From positions 577,189 to 641,188 of the forward strand of contig CATOSB010000001.1 in assembly GCA_951812305.1 (NCBI GenBank): DNA of 64,000 bases. Direction: 5' to 3'. Source of the DNA: an uncultured Paracoccaceae bacterium (GTDB lineage Bacteria > Pseudomonadota > Alphaproteobacteria > Rhodobacterales > Rhodobacteraceae). Shown one piece after another: positions 1 through 8,340 of the stretch (the first letter of the stretch is position 1; every line of letters starts with the position of its first letter). The notes under the pieces are model-generated. The model had not been told where the DNA came from. It did not search any database and saw nothing but the letters and a program-made list of their open reading frames with translations. A program made the position numbers and the translations under genes.

Positions 1-965
1 GCTTTGGCACGGCCCCACTGGGCAATCTCTATCGCGCCATCGGCGACGGTGATGCGGCGGAAATTCTCGACCTCGCCTGGGAAAGCGGCATTCGATACTT
101 CGACACTGCCCCGCTTTATGGCTACGGCCTGTCTGAGACGCGCCTGAACCGGTTCCTGCGCGGAAAAGACCGCGACAGTTCTGTGCTGTCGACCAAGGTC
201 GGGCGGCTGTTATCGGCCACTGCACCCGACGACCGCGACGGTTTGGGCAAATGGTTCGAAGTCCCTGCCAGACGCGAAATTTATGACTATGGCTATGATG
301 GCGTGATGCGGTCATTGGAGTTCTCATTGGAGCGGCTGGGTGTGGACCGCGTCGATATATTGTTCGCGCATGATCTCGACATCTTCAACCATGGCTCGCA
401 GGCGGTTTTAGACGCCAAGCTCAATGAGTTCCTGGACGGTGGTCACAAGGCGCTTGTCGAACTCAGAGAGCAAAAGGTGATCGGGGCGTTCGGAATGGGT
501 GTCAACGAATGGCAACCTGCCGAATGGCTGGTTGACAACGGTGATCCCGACATCATCCTGCTCGCTGGCCGCTATACGCTGCTGGAACAGGAGGCACTGG
601 ATAGTTTCCTGCCAAAATGCGTTGATCGCGGGGTCGGGATTGTGATCGGGGGCCCTTACAATTCTGGCATTCTGGCAACCGGGCCAAAGGAAGGTGCATA
701 TTATAACTATGATCCGGCGCCGCCCGAAATTCTCGAACGTGTTGGCCAGATCGAAACGCTGTGCCGAGATCATGATGTGCGGTTGGTCGACGCCGCATTC
801 CAGTTTCCACTACTTCACCCAGCGATAGTTTCCGTCGTTCCCGGCGGTCAATCGGCAAAGGAGATGTCCTCTAACTGCAATGCTGCATCAGCTGTGATCC
901 CCCCCGCCCTGTGGGTTGATTTGAAAGATCGTGGTCTGATGCGCACAGATACCCCGACAGAGTGA
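1..965 (+). CDS. Aldo/keto reductase, aldose 1-dehydrogenase type (5' partial)
   Basis: The reading frame is open from base 3, before any start codon, so the gene begins outside the window. The visible N-terminal part reads FGTAPLGNLYRAIG and then FDTAPLYGYGLSE, which is the (D)TAxxYGxSE signature of aldo/keto reductases with the catalytic Tyr. The segment STKVGR carries the usual Lys. The relatives I recognise are D-threo-aldose (L-fucose) 1-dehydrogenases, NAD(P)-dependent cytosolic enzymes that oxidise the sugar to its lactone. The gene ends a few bases before a lactone-hydrolase-like gene, which fits a dehydrogenase-lactonase pair. The exact sugar is an inference. Confidence 0.88.
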   Translation, partial: FGTAPLGNLYRAIGDGDAAEILDLAWESGIRYFDTAPLYGYGLSETRLNRFLRGKDRDSSVLSTKVGRLLSATAPDDRDGLGKWFEVPARREIYDYGYDGVMRSLEFSLERLGVDRVDILFAHDLDIFNHGSQAVLDAKLNEFLDGGHKALVELREQKVIGAFGMGVNEWQPAEWLVDNGDPDIILLAGRYTLLEQEALDSFLPKCVDRGVGIVIGGPYNSGILATGPKEGAYYNYDPAPPEILERVGQIETLCRDHDVRLVDAAFQFPLLHPAIVSVVPGGQSAKEMSSNCNAASAVIPPALWVDLKDRGLMRTDTPTE

Positions 966-973
966 GAGGCAAC

Positions 974-1810
974 ATGAAAATTGTCGATGCTCATCAGCAT
1001 TACTGGAACCCCTCGCGCGGCGATTACCACTGGATGGAACCGGACAATACCACGCTGGCCCGACCCTATGGGCCAACAGACCTTGAACCAGACCTGCAGG
1101 CTTGCGGCGTGTCGAAAACAGTGCTCGTTCAGGCTGCGGCAACCGTGGCCGAGACCGAGTACCTTTTGGGAATTGCCGATGCGACCCCAAGTGTTGGCGG
1201 CGTGGTTGGCTGGATCGATTTCGAGGACCCCGCCGACAGATCGACGCTAGAGCAATTTGCGAAGCATCCGAAATTCAAGGGGGTCCGTCCGATGATTCAG
1301 GACATTCCAGATGATGACTGGATGCTGCGGGATGATGTTCAATGGGGGTTTCAGGCCGTCCAGGAACTGGATTTGAGCTTTGACGCGCTGGGATTTCCGC
1401 GGCATCTGGCGAACTTTCTGGAAATCATGAAGCGCTATCCCAAGATGCGTTGTGTTATTGATCATTGCATGAAACCGAAAATCCGGAATCAAAATGCCGA
1501 CGCATTTAAGTATTGGGCCGACGGCATGACGCGGATCACCGATGAAACCAGCGCCTGTTGCAAGCTCTCTGGTCTTGTGACCGAGGCAAACGAGGATTGG
1601 ACGATCAACGAGCTTCGCCCGTATTTCGACCACGTCCTGAATGCTTTCGGTCCGGAACGGGTAATGTGGGGATCAGATTGGCCGGTGTGTCGTATGAGAG
1701 CGGAGTACAGCGAATGGTTTGGTGCAACAAAGGAGCTTTTGGAAGTTTTGCCAGGCTCTGCCGCCGACCAAGTATTTTCCAGAACGGCGACGGAATTTTA
1801 TCGATTGTGA
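974..1810 (+). CDS. Amidohydrolase family protein, probable L-fuconolactonase-type lactone hydrolase
   Basis: The protein is about 278 residues and starts MKIVDAHQHYWNP, the DxHxH metal-binding motif of amidohydrolase-related lactonases. VIDHCMKP lies mid-protein and MWGSDWPVCR near the C-terminus (the late Asp of the TIM-barrel active site). The family hydrolyses sugar lactones such as fuconolactone. I chose the ATG at 974, preceded by GAGAGG. The in-frame GTG at 962 overlaps the previous stop codon and has no good ribosome site. It follows the aldose dehydrogenase by 8 bases, so the two are probably co-transcribed and perform successive steps. Confidence 0.85.
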   Translation: MKIVDAHQHYWNPSRGDYHWMEPDNTTLARPYGPTDLEPDLQACGVSKTVLVQAAATVAETEYLLGIADATPSVGGVVGWIDFEDPADRSTLEQFAKHPKFKGVRPMIQDIPDDDWMLRDDVQWGFQAVQELDLSFDALGFPRHLANFLEIMKRYPKMRCVIDHCMKPKIRNQNADAFKYWADGMTRITDETSACCKLSGLVTEANEDWTINELRPYFDHVLNAFGPERVMWGSDWPVCRMRAEYSEWFGATKELLEVLPGSAADQVFSRTATEFYRL

Positions 1811-2267
1811 TATTGACCGGACCAATTTCTGAATGAGTCCAGCAATATATCATCTGCGATTTCTGGATGGCCTTTTGCCAAGCTGACGGAATAGTTGTTG
1901 ACTATAATGAGCCCGTTCTGGCTCAATCCATGAATAAATACGCGTTTTATTTTCAGTTTCACCCTGTGATGTTCGCGCAAGCCCATATCGAACCCGAAAA
2001 GTCGGCAGCGTAAAATTGACCTAACCCGACAACATTCCTAACGTCGAAAATTCGTTGAAAATCCTTTACCGGTGCAGTTTGGCCAAGCTGTTGTTCAGAC
2101 ACGGCCATCCGTTCCAATCCTGTGTGAAAAAAGTTGGAATATGCAGAAATTCACCTGCACGACTCTAAAAGTGGCAATTAAGAACCCAACCTACCAGCAC
2201 TTCGCGTTGACTGGTCCAAAGCAGTCATGATGTACGTTGGGATTGTATTTCAGGGGTCGGGACACTT
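1811..2267. other. Intergenic stretch, no gene recognised
   Basis: These 457 bases are more AT-rich than the flanking genes. The only open frame is a weak minus-strand one (1798-1986) of about 60 codons that overlaps the end of the lactonase gene and resembles nothing I know. I see no tRNA, clear terminator or inverted repeat. It may be decayed sequence next to the interrupted acetyltransferase. Confidence 0.4.
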
Positions 2268-2432
2268 ATGGCGAGCACCACCATACACGAGACGGATAGA
2301 CTTTCCTTGCAGACGTGGGAATTGCAGGATTTCGACGCGTTTGCGCCGATCGCGCGCGACCCGATGGTGATGCGGTTTATAGCTGACGGAAAGCCATGGC
2401 CTGACCGTCGGATCGGTTGGTTCATGGGGTTA

Positions 2433-3601
2433 TACCAAGGGTTATTCAATCTGACCGACTTTCGCCCAGTTGCGGCTTGCGATGGATGTGATGGTTTGCG
2501 GTCTTGCGATGAGGTTGTTCCAGGCCTCGCACCCCGCGTCGAGAATCGCGTCATATGTGTCGAACGTCCGGTTTGCGAGCCATGTCTGGCGGAGATATTG
2601 CCAAATGTTTTCGGTTGGATTCAGCTCTGGTGATTTGGGCGGCAGAAACATGAGCGACAGGTTTTGCGGGATTTCCAGAGCGGATGTCGTGTGCCAGCCG
2701 GCTTGGTCCATGAGGATGACGGCGTGGGCGCCATCGGAGACAATTTTGCTGATTTCTTCCAGGTGGCGCTGCATCGCATAGGTGTCGGCTGCTGGCATCA
2801 TGATCGCCGCGCCGGTGCCGCGTTCGGGGCAGATGGCGCCAAAAAGATACGCATTTTGGTAACGCTGATCGGCGGGCTGGCGGGGCCGTGTGCCCTTGCG
2901 TGCCCACTGGCGGACGCGGGTGTTCTTCTGACCGAGACGCATCTCGTCCTGGAACCAGATTTCGACGGGTTTGTCCGGCGGCACCCCCTGAAGCGTCTCC
3001 TTCAGATTGTCGCCGAAGTTTTTTTGAAATCCTCAATGACCTGCACGTCCTGCCCCGGGTGCTGAGGGCGTGCGCTGATGTGGGAAAAGCCCAGATTGTG
3101 CAGAATCTGCCCCACATGGCGCTCGTGATAGTCGACGCCAAAACGCGCCTTGATCACATTCTTCAAATCGACCCGCCGCCAGCGGACGACACCGTCCTTT
3201 TCAGGATCAGGACCGGTCTCGACAAGAGCCGCCAGTTCATCCAGTTGCGCATTGTCAAGGCGGGATCGCGAGCCTCCTCGCTGCCGATCCAGCAGCCCCG
3301 CTGGACCATCAGCGTTGAAACGGAGCACCCAGTCCCTGAGCGTTTGCCGGTCCATCCCGCCAATGCGGGCCGCAGCCCCACGCGACATGCCATCGGCGAT
3401 AGCGGCAAGCGACAAAAGCCGTCGGCTCTGCCGGGCATCAGAACTCTCTGCGGCAAGCTTGCGCAGATCATTGGCGGTAAAATCGGCTCGCATCGGTATC
3501 CTGGCTGGCATCGGTGGTCTCCTTTGCCAATCTTGAATCACCTCAGCACCTCAGGCGGTACCCAAAATCCATAGCTGAGTCATTTTGAAGCACCCTTGGT
3601 A
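2433..3601 (-). mobile_element. IS630-family insertion sequence (copy in the GNAT gene)
   Basis: The element carries imperfect terminal inverted repeats: TACCAAGGGT at 2433 and its complement ACCCTTGGTA ending at 3601. The target TA appears on both sides (2433-2434 and 3600-3601), as expected for IS630/Tc1-type transposons. Body length is about 1165 bp. It contains one transposase split over two frames on the minus strand. It interrupts an acetyltransferase gene. It is not the same element as the IS630 at 46432. Confidence 0.88.
2442..3541 (-). CDS. IS630-family transposase, two overlapping-frame ORFs
   Basis: The first ORF (3541 to 3002) has the helix-turn-helix and winged part (DARQSRRLLSLAAIADGMSR, DRQTLRDWVLRFN). 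The second (from about 2984 to 2442) has the DDE catalytic part: WFQDEMRLGQ (Asp), VILMDQAGWHTT (Asp) and LPPKSPELNPTENIW (Glu). A run of seven A on the coding strand (complement of 3019-3025) sits where the frames meet. A -1 slip there joins DF-KKNFGDNLKETLQG to the catalytic half in frame. That suggests programmed frameshifting, as known for the family, rather than decay. Confidence 0.85.
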
Positions 3602-4000
3602 TTACAGCGTGCCCATCAGCATAGTCTTGGATATTGCTGTTGGAAATTGGTCGAGAAGCATTCCTCTAAGCTCATCGGGTTTTGCGGCATTGCCCCTGTC
3701 TTCAGCCTGGGCGAAACGGAGATAGGTTGGTGGTTGAAACCATCGCATTGGCACCGGGGATTGGCTTTTGAGGCTGCCAGCTACGTTGAACGCGCGGCAT
3801 TCGAAAAGCACGGAATCGAGCGGCTGGTCGCAAGAGCCTATGAGCAAAACAGCGCTTCTGTGCGTCTTATACAAACTTTGGGCATGAATTATGTGCGCGA
3901 ACTTGAGAGTAACGCCATTGGCAAAATCCTGCTCTTCGAAAAAGAAAAACCGTCAACCGAGCAATGATCGGTCCTTTTGCGGGAACGCCTGCTCGCGGTC

Positions 4001-5026
4001 TCAGCCCGGCGGCTCGCAACCGGGTGCGGGGCCGGTTGTTTTGCGCACCACCAGTTCGGCGGGCACCAATGTAACCGTGGTCGGCATGGATGGATCGTTC
4101 ATCCGGTCAAGCACCACGCGCGCGAGTTTGCGCCCCATCTGGTAGGGGGACACCGCCAGCGTTGTCAGTGAAGGTGTGGCGATCGCGGCATCCTGAACAT
4201 CGTCGAATCCGACAACAGAGATGTCTGCCCCGGGCGTAAGCCCCATTCGGATCATACCAGAGCACGCACCGATGGCCACCATATCGCCGTTGCATATGAT
4301 CCCTGTCACGTCCGGATGCGCCGCGTGCAATTCCGAGATTTCAGCCAGCCCGGCCACCTTGTCGTCCGGGCAATTCCAGATCACCGGGTCGGGAAGACCC
4401 AGATCGGAAAGCGCCTTGCGGCAACCCTCGATCCTTTCGACGCGAACGCCGGTACCGGCGGTACCACCAAGATAAGCCATGTGGCGGTGGCCGAGCTCCG
4501 CAAGGTATCTCGTAGCGGTCTCCGCTGCAGCGGCGTTTTCAATTCCAACGTGATCAAAGCGGCCTTTGCCCGAGCGTCGAAGGAACGACACGGTCGGAAT
4601 GCCATGTGCTTTCAACAGGTCAAAGGTCTTGTCGTCGGTGTTTTCCGCCGGAACCCACAACAGCCCGCCACGAGATGATCGAATGAAGGCTTCCAGATTG
4701 CGGCGCTGTCTTTCCTTGTCGTCGCGGCTGTCGAGCACGGACACTAGGTAGCCCTCGGCCTCCAGCAAATCAGATACGCCGCTGATGACTTCGGCGTTGA
4801 ATGGGTTGGCGATCTGGTGGACGGCAAATCCAATTTCGCGGTTTTCGCCTGACCGCATTGATGCCGCGCGGCCATCCCGGACATAGTTCATTTTTTTGGC
4901 CGCAGCTAATACGGTTTTCCGGGTGGATTCGGATATTCGACCGGTCCCGCGCAATACTTGGCTGGCGGTGGCCACAGACACACCGGCGGCCTCTGCCACA
5001 TCTGCAAGCTTTGGTTTTTGCTCCAT
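4001..5026 (-). CDS. LacI-family transcriptional regulator
   Basis: 341 residues, normal LacI/GalR length. The N-terminus reads KLADVAEAAGVSVATASQVLRG, the LacI helix-turn-helix plus hinge, followed by a periplasmic-binding-like effector domain (IGFAVHQIANPFNAEVISGV, GIPTVSFLRR, ISVVGFDDVQDAAIATPSLTTLAVSPYQMGRKLA). It is transcribed away from the ABC sugar transport operon that starts at 5291, and two AAACGTT sites lie in the gap. It is most likely the local repressor, released by the imported sugar or a derivative. The effector is unknown. Confidence 0.93.
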   Translation of the reverse strand: MEQKPKLADVAEAAGVSVATASQVLRGTGRISESTRKTVLAAAKKMNYVRDGRAASMRSGENREIGFAVHQIANPFNAEVISGVSDLLEAEGYLVSVLDSRDDKERQRRNLEAFIRSSRGGLLWVPAENTDDKTFDLLKAHGIPTVSFLRRSGKGRFDHVGIENAAAAETATRYLAELGHRHMAYLGGTAGTGVRVERIEGCRKALSDLGLPDPVIWNCPDDKVAGLAEISELHAAHPDVTGIICNGDMVAIGACSGMIRMGLTPGADISVVGFDDVQDAAIATPSLTTLAVSPYQMGRKLARVVLDRMNDPSMPTTVTLVPAELVVRKTTGPAPGCEPPG

Positions 5027-5084
5027 CGTCTTTGCGGACCCTTTGCGCTTCTCAATCCAATATTGGCTGAATGGTCAAAAAAAT

Positions 5085-5170
5085 CAAACGTTTTGGCATT
5101 TGTTCAACATCGGGGCGATTGACCCCTGCCAATAAGGGTTGACAGAAGGTTAAACGTTATATCAATATTG
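5085..5170. promoter_or_regulatory. Candidate LacI operators and promoter for the sugar operon
   Basis: Two AAACGTT cores centred on CG occur at 5088-5094 and 5152-5158, about 64 bp apart, within the lacI/binding-protein divergent gap. LacI-family operators are typically palindromes with a central CG. The second core lies just after a perfect TTGACA (5139-5144), in the spacer of a possible sigma-70 promoter whose -10 region would be in the AT-rich stretch around 5159-5170. Binding there would block the promoter, and two sites at this distance could support looping. Inference from sequence only. Confidence 0.5.
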
Positions 5171-5290
5171 CCTGTATAGCACGGTGAGTCGGGTCTGCTT
5201 GCAGTCTCGTAAAAGTGTGACGGGCGGGAGACGCCTTTCAAAGAGAGAGCGGCTGGAACACCAGCCAAAGATTTCAAACTGGAGGAAACA

Positions 5291-6556
5291 ATGACATTCA
5301 AATTCAAGCTGGCTGGTGCTGTGTCCAGCGTTGCCATCCTGGCGTCGGCAATTGCCGCGCAAGCACAGGATGTGCTGTTCTGGTCGACCCAGGCCAAACC
5401 TGTCGAAGAAGCACAAGCGATGCGCGAACAGGTGCTCGCCGGTGCCGGCGACGTTGACTATCAGCCAAACGACGGCGGCCCATGGCTGACCCGTCTGAAC
5501 GCGGAACTTCAGGCCGGTTCGGGAACGATTGGCGTACTTGGTGCACTGCACGGCGATTTCTCGGCCATGAGCGCCGATGATCTCGTCGATCTTGACGGCG
5601 TTGGCATGTCGGCATCCGACACGTTCAACACACTCGCCAAGCTTGGCGGCGACAGCATGCAGTATGTGCCGTGGATGCAGGCATCGTATATCATGGCGGC
5701 CTCTAAGGAAGCACTGCCGCATCTGCCCGAAGGCGCCGACATTGACGCCCTGACCTACGATCAGCTGATCGAATGGTCCGCGAACGTCATGGAAGCAACT
5801 GGTGAAGCCAAGTTTGGCTTTCCTGCCGGTCCCAAGGGTCTGAAGCATCGCTTCTTCCAAGGTTACCTTTACCCATCCTACACCAACGGCGTTGTGCGTA
5901 CTTTCGCATCCGCCGAGGCCGTCACCGCCTGGGAGAAGATGCGTGAGCTTTGGGCCGTTACCAACCCTGCTTCAACGAACTTCAGCTTCCTTCAGGAACA
6001 GCTGTTGAATGGCGATGCATGGATTGCGTTTGACCACACCTCGCGTCTCGCCGGTGCGTTCAACGAGCGTCCTGATGACTTCGTTGCGTTCCCCGCGCCT
6101 GCTGGCCCGACCGGCCGTGGCTTCATGCCTGTTCTTGCAGGTGTCGGTATTCCACGCACCGCACCTGACATGGACGCTGCAAAAGCGGTCATCGCGCACC
6201 TGCTGAAGCCGGAAACTCAAATCGCGACGCTACGCGCAACCAACTTTTTCCCGGTTGTCGACGTTGCTCTGCCGGACGATCTGCCGCCTGCGGTTCAAGC
6301 TGCTGGCGATGCTGTTGCGAAGATGTCTGGTTCGGCTGACGCCAACCCCGGCCTTCTGCCTGCTGGTCTTGGTGACAAGAGCGGCGAATTCAGCAGCCTC
6401 TACACCGAAGCGTTTGAGCGTATCGTTCTGGCTGGTCAGGACATCCAATCGGTTCTGGACGACATCAAGCCGCGCCTGCAGGCCGTCATGGACGAAAGCG
6501 GCGCACCTTGCTGGGCACCTGACGCGGCATCCGACGGGCCTTGCCCCGTCGAATAA
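5291..6556 (+). CDS. Extracellular solute-binding protein of a carbohydrate ABC transporter (family 1)
   Basis: 421 residues with a clear Sec signal peptide (basic KFK, a hydrophobic stretch, cleavage after AQA at about residue 25). The mature protein has the long two-lobe form of family 1 sugar-binding proteins: DVLFWSTQAKPVEEAQ at the start, PWMQASYIMAASKEALP, GDAWIAFDHTSRLAGAF. It would bind the sugar in the periplasm and hand it to the permeases encoded next. The start is preceded by GGAGGAAAC. Two Cys in the C-terminal tail (APCWAPD and DGPCPVE) could form a disulfide. Ligand not readable; the operon suggests a hexosyl-glycerate or similar glycoside. Confidence 0.93.
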   Translation: MTFKFKLAGAVSSVAILASAIAAQAQDVLFWSTQAKPVEEAQAMREQVLAGAGDVDYQPNDGGPWLTRLNAELQAGSGTIGVLGALHGDFSAMSADDLVDLDGVGMSASDTFNTLAKLGGDSMQYVPWMQASYIMAASKEALPHLPEGADIDALTYDQLIEWSANVMEATGEAKFGFPAGPKGLKHRFFQGYLYPSYTNGVVRTFASAEAVTAWEKMRELWAVTNPASTNFSFLQEQLLNGDAWIAFDHTSRLAGAFNERPDDFVAFPAPAGPTGRGFMPVLAGVGIPRTAPDMDAAKAVIAHLLKPETQIATLRATNFFPVVDVALPDDLPPAVQAAGDAVAKMSGSADANPGLLPAGLGDKSGEFSSLYTEAFERIVLAGQDIQSVLDDIKPRLQAVMDESGAPCWAPDAASDGPCPVE

Positions 6557-6576
6557 GGCGATTGCCTGAAAAACCC

Positions 6577-6599
6577 GTCCGGGCCAATCTGGCCCGGAC
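6577..6599 (+). promoter_or_regulatory. Stem-loop between binding-protein and permease genes
   Basis: A perfect 10-bp stem (GTCCGGGCCA with TGGCCCGGAC) closes a 3-base loop ATC just after the binding-protein stop codon. There is no U-run after it, so it is not a classic terminator. Such hairpins in ABC operons commonly protect the upstream message and raise binding-protein level over permease level. That role is inferred from position. Confidence 0.65.
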
Positions 6600-6645
6600 A
6601 CACCGACCTCAACTTCAATTCTGGTGATATTACGGGAGCGGTCTG

Positions 6646-7491
6646 ATGGACGCACGTTACCTGCCCTATATCCTGATTTTACCGGTTACGCTCTTCCTGT
6701 GCTTCTTCTTCCTTTACCCTTTCGTATTGGTGGCACAGCAGGCGTTCACGACCGGTTCAGGTTTCACGATGGACAATTTCCGCGAGGTCACCAGCCACTG
6801 GAAGTTCCCGATATCCCTGAAAAACACGCTTTATCTGGCCGCAGCCGTGGTGCCGGTTCAAGTGGTGCTGGCGCTTTTGATGGCCACGTTGGTCAGCAAG
6901 ATGGAAAAGGGCCGGGATCTGGTCCTGTATATCTGGACCATTCCGCTTGGGATCTCTGACCTTGCCGCCGGGATCATCTGGCTGGCGATCTTTGAACAAA
7001 GCGGTTTCCTGAATTCCATGATGCAGGGCATCGGTCTGATTGACCGCCCGACAAACTTCCTGACCTTTAACAGTCCGCTGATGGTCTTTGTCGCCATCGC
7101 CCTGGCTGAAATCTGGCGTGCCACAGCGATCATGCTGGTGATCCTTGTCGCGGGCATCGGGTTGATCCCGAAAGAATACTACGAGGCCGCTGAAGTCTTT
7201 GGGGCAAGCCCGTGGAAACGCTTCCTGAAGATCACGCTGCCCCTGTTGCGCCCGTCACTGTCGACGGCGCTGGTCATCCGGGTGATCCTTGCCTTTGAGG
7301 TCTTTGCCGTCGTGCAGGCCATCGGCGGCACGCTGTTCCCGGTATTGATGAGCGAGACATTCAACTATCAGTTTGAACTGCTGAACGGCGGCGCGGCTGC
7401 GGCGATTGCCCTGATCATCCTCGTCATCTCAATCGGCTTCACAGTCCTGATCCTGCGCCTGCTGCGCGTCCCGAAAGGAGCAACGATATGA
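6646..7491 (+). CDS. Carbohydrate ABC transporter permease (MalF/UgpA-like)
   Basis: 281 residues, six predicted membrane helices. The N-terminus reads LPYILILPVTLFLCFFFLYPF. The cytoplasmic EAA loop is visible as EYYEAAEVFGASPWKRFLKITLPLLRPSL, the contact with the ATPase. It follows the binding protein after a stem-loop gap of 89 bases and overlaps the next permease by ATGA (7488-7491), so translation is coupled. It forms the inner-membrane channel as a heterodimer with the next gene product. Confidence 0.94.
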   Translation: MDARYLPYILILPVTLFLCFFFLYPFVLVAQQAFTTGSGFTMDNFREVTSHWKFPISLKNTLYLAAAVVPVQVVLALLMATLVSKMEKGRDLVLYIWTIPLGISDLAAGIIWLAIFEQSGFLNSMMQGIGLIDRPTNFLTFNSPLMVFVAIALAEIWRATAIMLVILVAGIGLIPKEYYEAAEVFGASPWKRFLKITLPLLRPSLSTALVIRVILAFEVFAVVQAIGGTLFPVLMSETFNYQFELLNGGAAAAIALIILVISIGFTVLILRLLRVPKGATI

Positions 7492-8330
7492 CCGCTGTTG
7501 CAACAGACGCTCCCGCCGCCGCTGATCCGCGCAAAGCCGGGCGTTATGTCTACGGCGCCGCAGTCTTCCTGCTGTGCGCCTGGGTTATCGTCCCGCTTTA
7601 CTTCCTGCTGATCAACACGCTGAGTTCGCCGGAAGCGGTGAATGCCTTTCCAAAGTCGTTCATCCCTGAATTCGATCTTGGCTCGCTGGCCTTCTTTGCA
7701 TCCTTCGCAGGCATGCTGTCGGCGCTGAAGAATTCGATCCTTGTGGCTTTGCTGACCATGGTCTTGTCGATTGTTGTGGGCGCGCCCGCCGGATACGCGC
7801 TGTCGCGGTTCGATTTCCGGGGCAAGGAAATGTTCAGGATGCTGATCCTGCTGACCCGCGCCTTCCCTCTGCCACTGCTTGCACTCCCGCTGGCGGTAAT
7901 GTTCATTCGCACCGGTCTGGACGACACCATTCTGGGCCTCGCGTTAGTGCACACTACGCTTGCCATCCCGTTTGCGGTTCTGATCACTTTCTCTTTGTTC
8001 TCCGGCATCCCGCTGGAACTGGAAGAGGCCGCATGGACACTTGGCTGCACCCGGCTGACCGCCTTTAACAAGGTTGTCTTCCCGCTGATCCTTCCGGGAA
8101 TAACGGCCTCGGCGATTTTCGCCTTCGTGATCTCATGGAACGAGGTCTTCGCCGCTGCCGTGCTGACCATCGAGAACCGGACACTGACCGCGTTTTTGCT
8201 GACCAACCTTGAGACGTCGCCATTGCACCTGAAATTTGCAGGCGGCTTCATTCTGGTTGTCCCAGCGCTCATCTTCATCTTCGCCGTTCGCAAATACCTG
8301 TTTGCGATGTGGGGCATCGCGAACCGTTAG
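7488..8330 (+). CDS. Carbohydrate ABC transporter permease (MalG/UgpE-like)
   Basis: 280 residues, six predicted helices. It has the MalG-type layout: a first helix near the N-terminus (VYGAAVFLLCAWVIVPLYFL), the EAA loop LEEAAWTLGCTRLTAFNKVVFPLILPG, and the C-terminal ISWNEVFAAAVLT typical of the family. It overlaps the previous permease by 4 bases and is followed 10 bases later by the ATPase start. It is the second half of the membrane channel. Confidence 0.94.
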   Translation: MTAVATDAPAAADPRKAGRYVYGAAVFLLCAWVIVPLYFLLINTLSSPEAVNAFPKSFIPEFDLGSLAFFASFAGMLSALKNSILVALLTMVLSIVVGAPAGYALSRFDFRGKEMFRMLILLTRAFPLPLLALPLAVMFIRTGLDDTILGLALVHTTLAIPFAVLITFSLFSGIPLELEEAAWTLGCTRLTAFNKVVFPLILPGITASAIFAFVISWNEVFAAAVLTIENRTLTAFLLTNLETSPLHLKFAGGFILVVPALIFIFAVRKYLFAMWGIANR

Positions 8331-8340
8331 GAGACATCAA

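Larger units (their letters stand above)
2268..3967 (+). pseudogene. GNAT (RimJ/RimL-like) acetyltransferase, interrupted by an IS630 element
   Basis: The N-terminal half (2268 to about 2432) reads METDRL-like GNAT sequence ending in GWFMGLY. The C-terminal half (about 3602-3967) continues with LGYCCWKLVEK, LIGFCGI and EIGWWLKPSHWHRGLAFEA, typical of RimJ-type N-acetyltransferases, and ends normally at 3967. An IS630-family element lies between them. Removing the element with one TA leaves the halves one base out of register, so there is either an older indel or a later one near the junction. The product should be non-functional. Confidence 0.85.

Noticed and set aside
1798..1986. A 62-codon minus-strand frame after the lactonase gene.
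   Set aside because: It overlaps the lactonase 3' end, has no ribosome site, and has no recognisable sequence.
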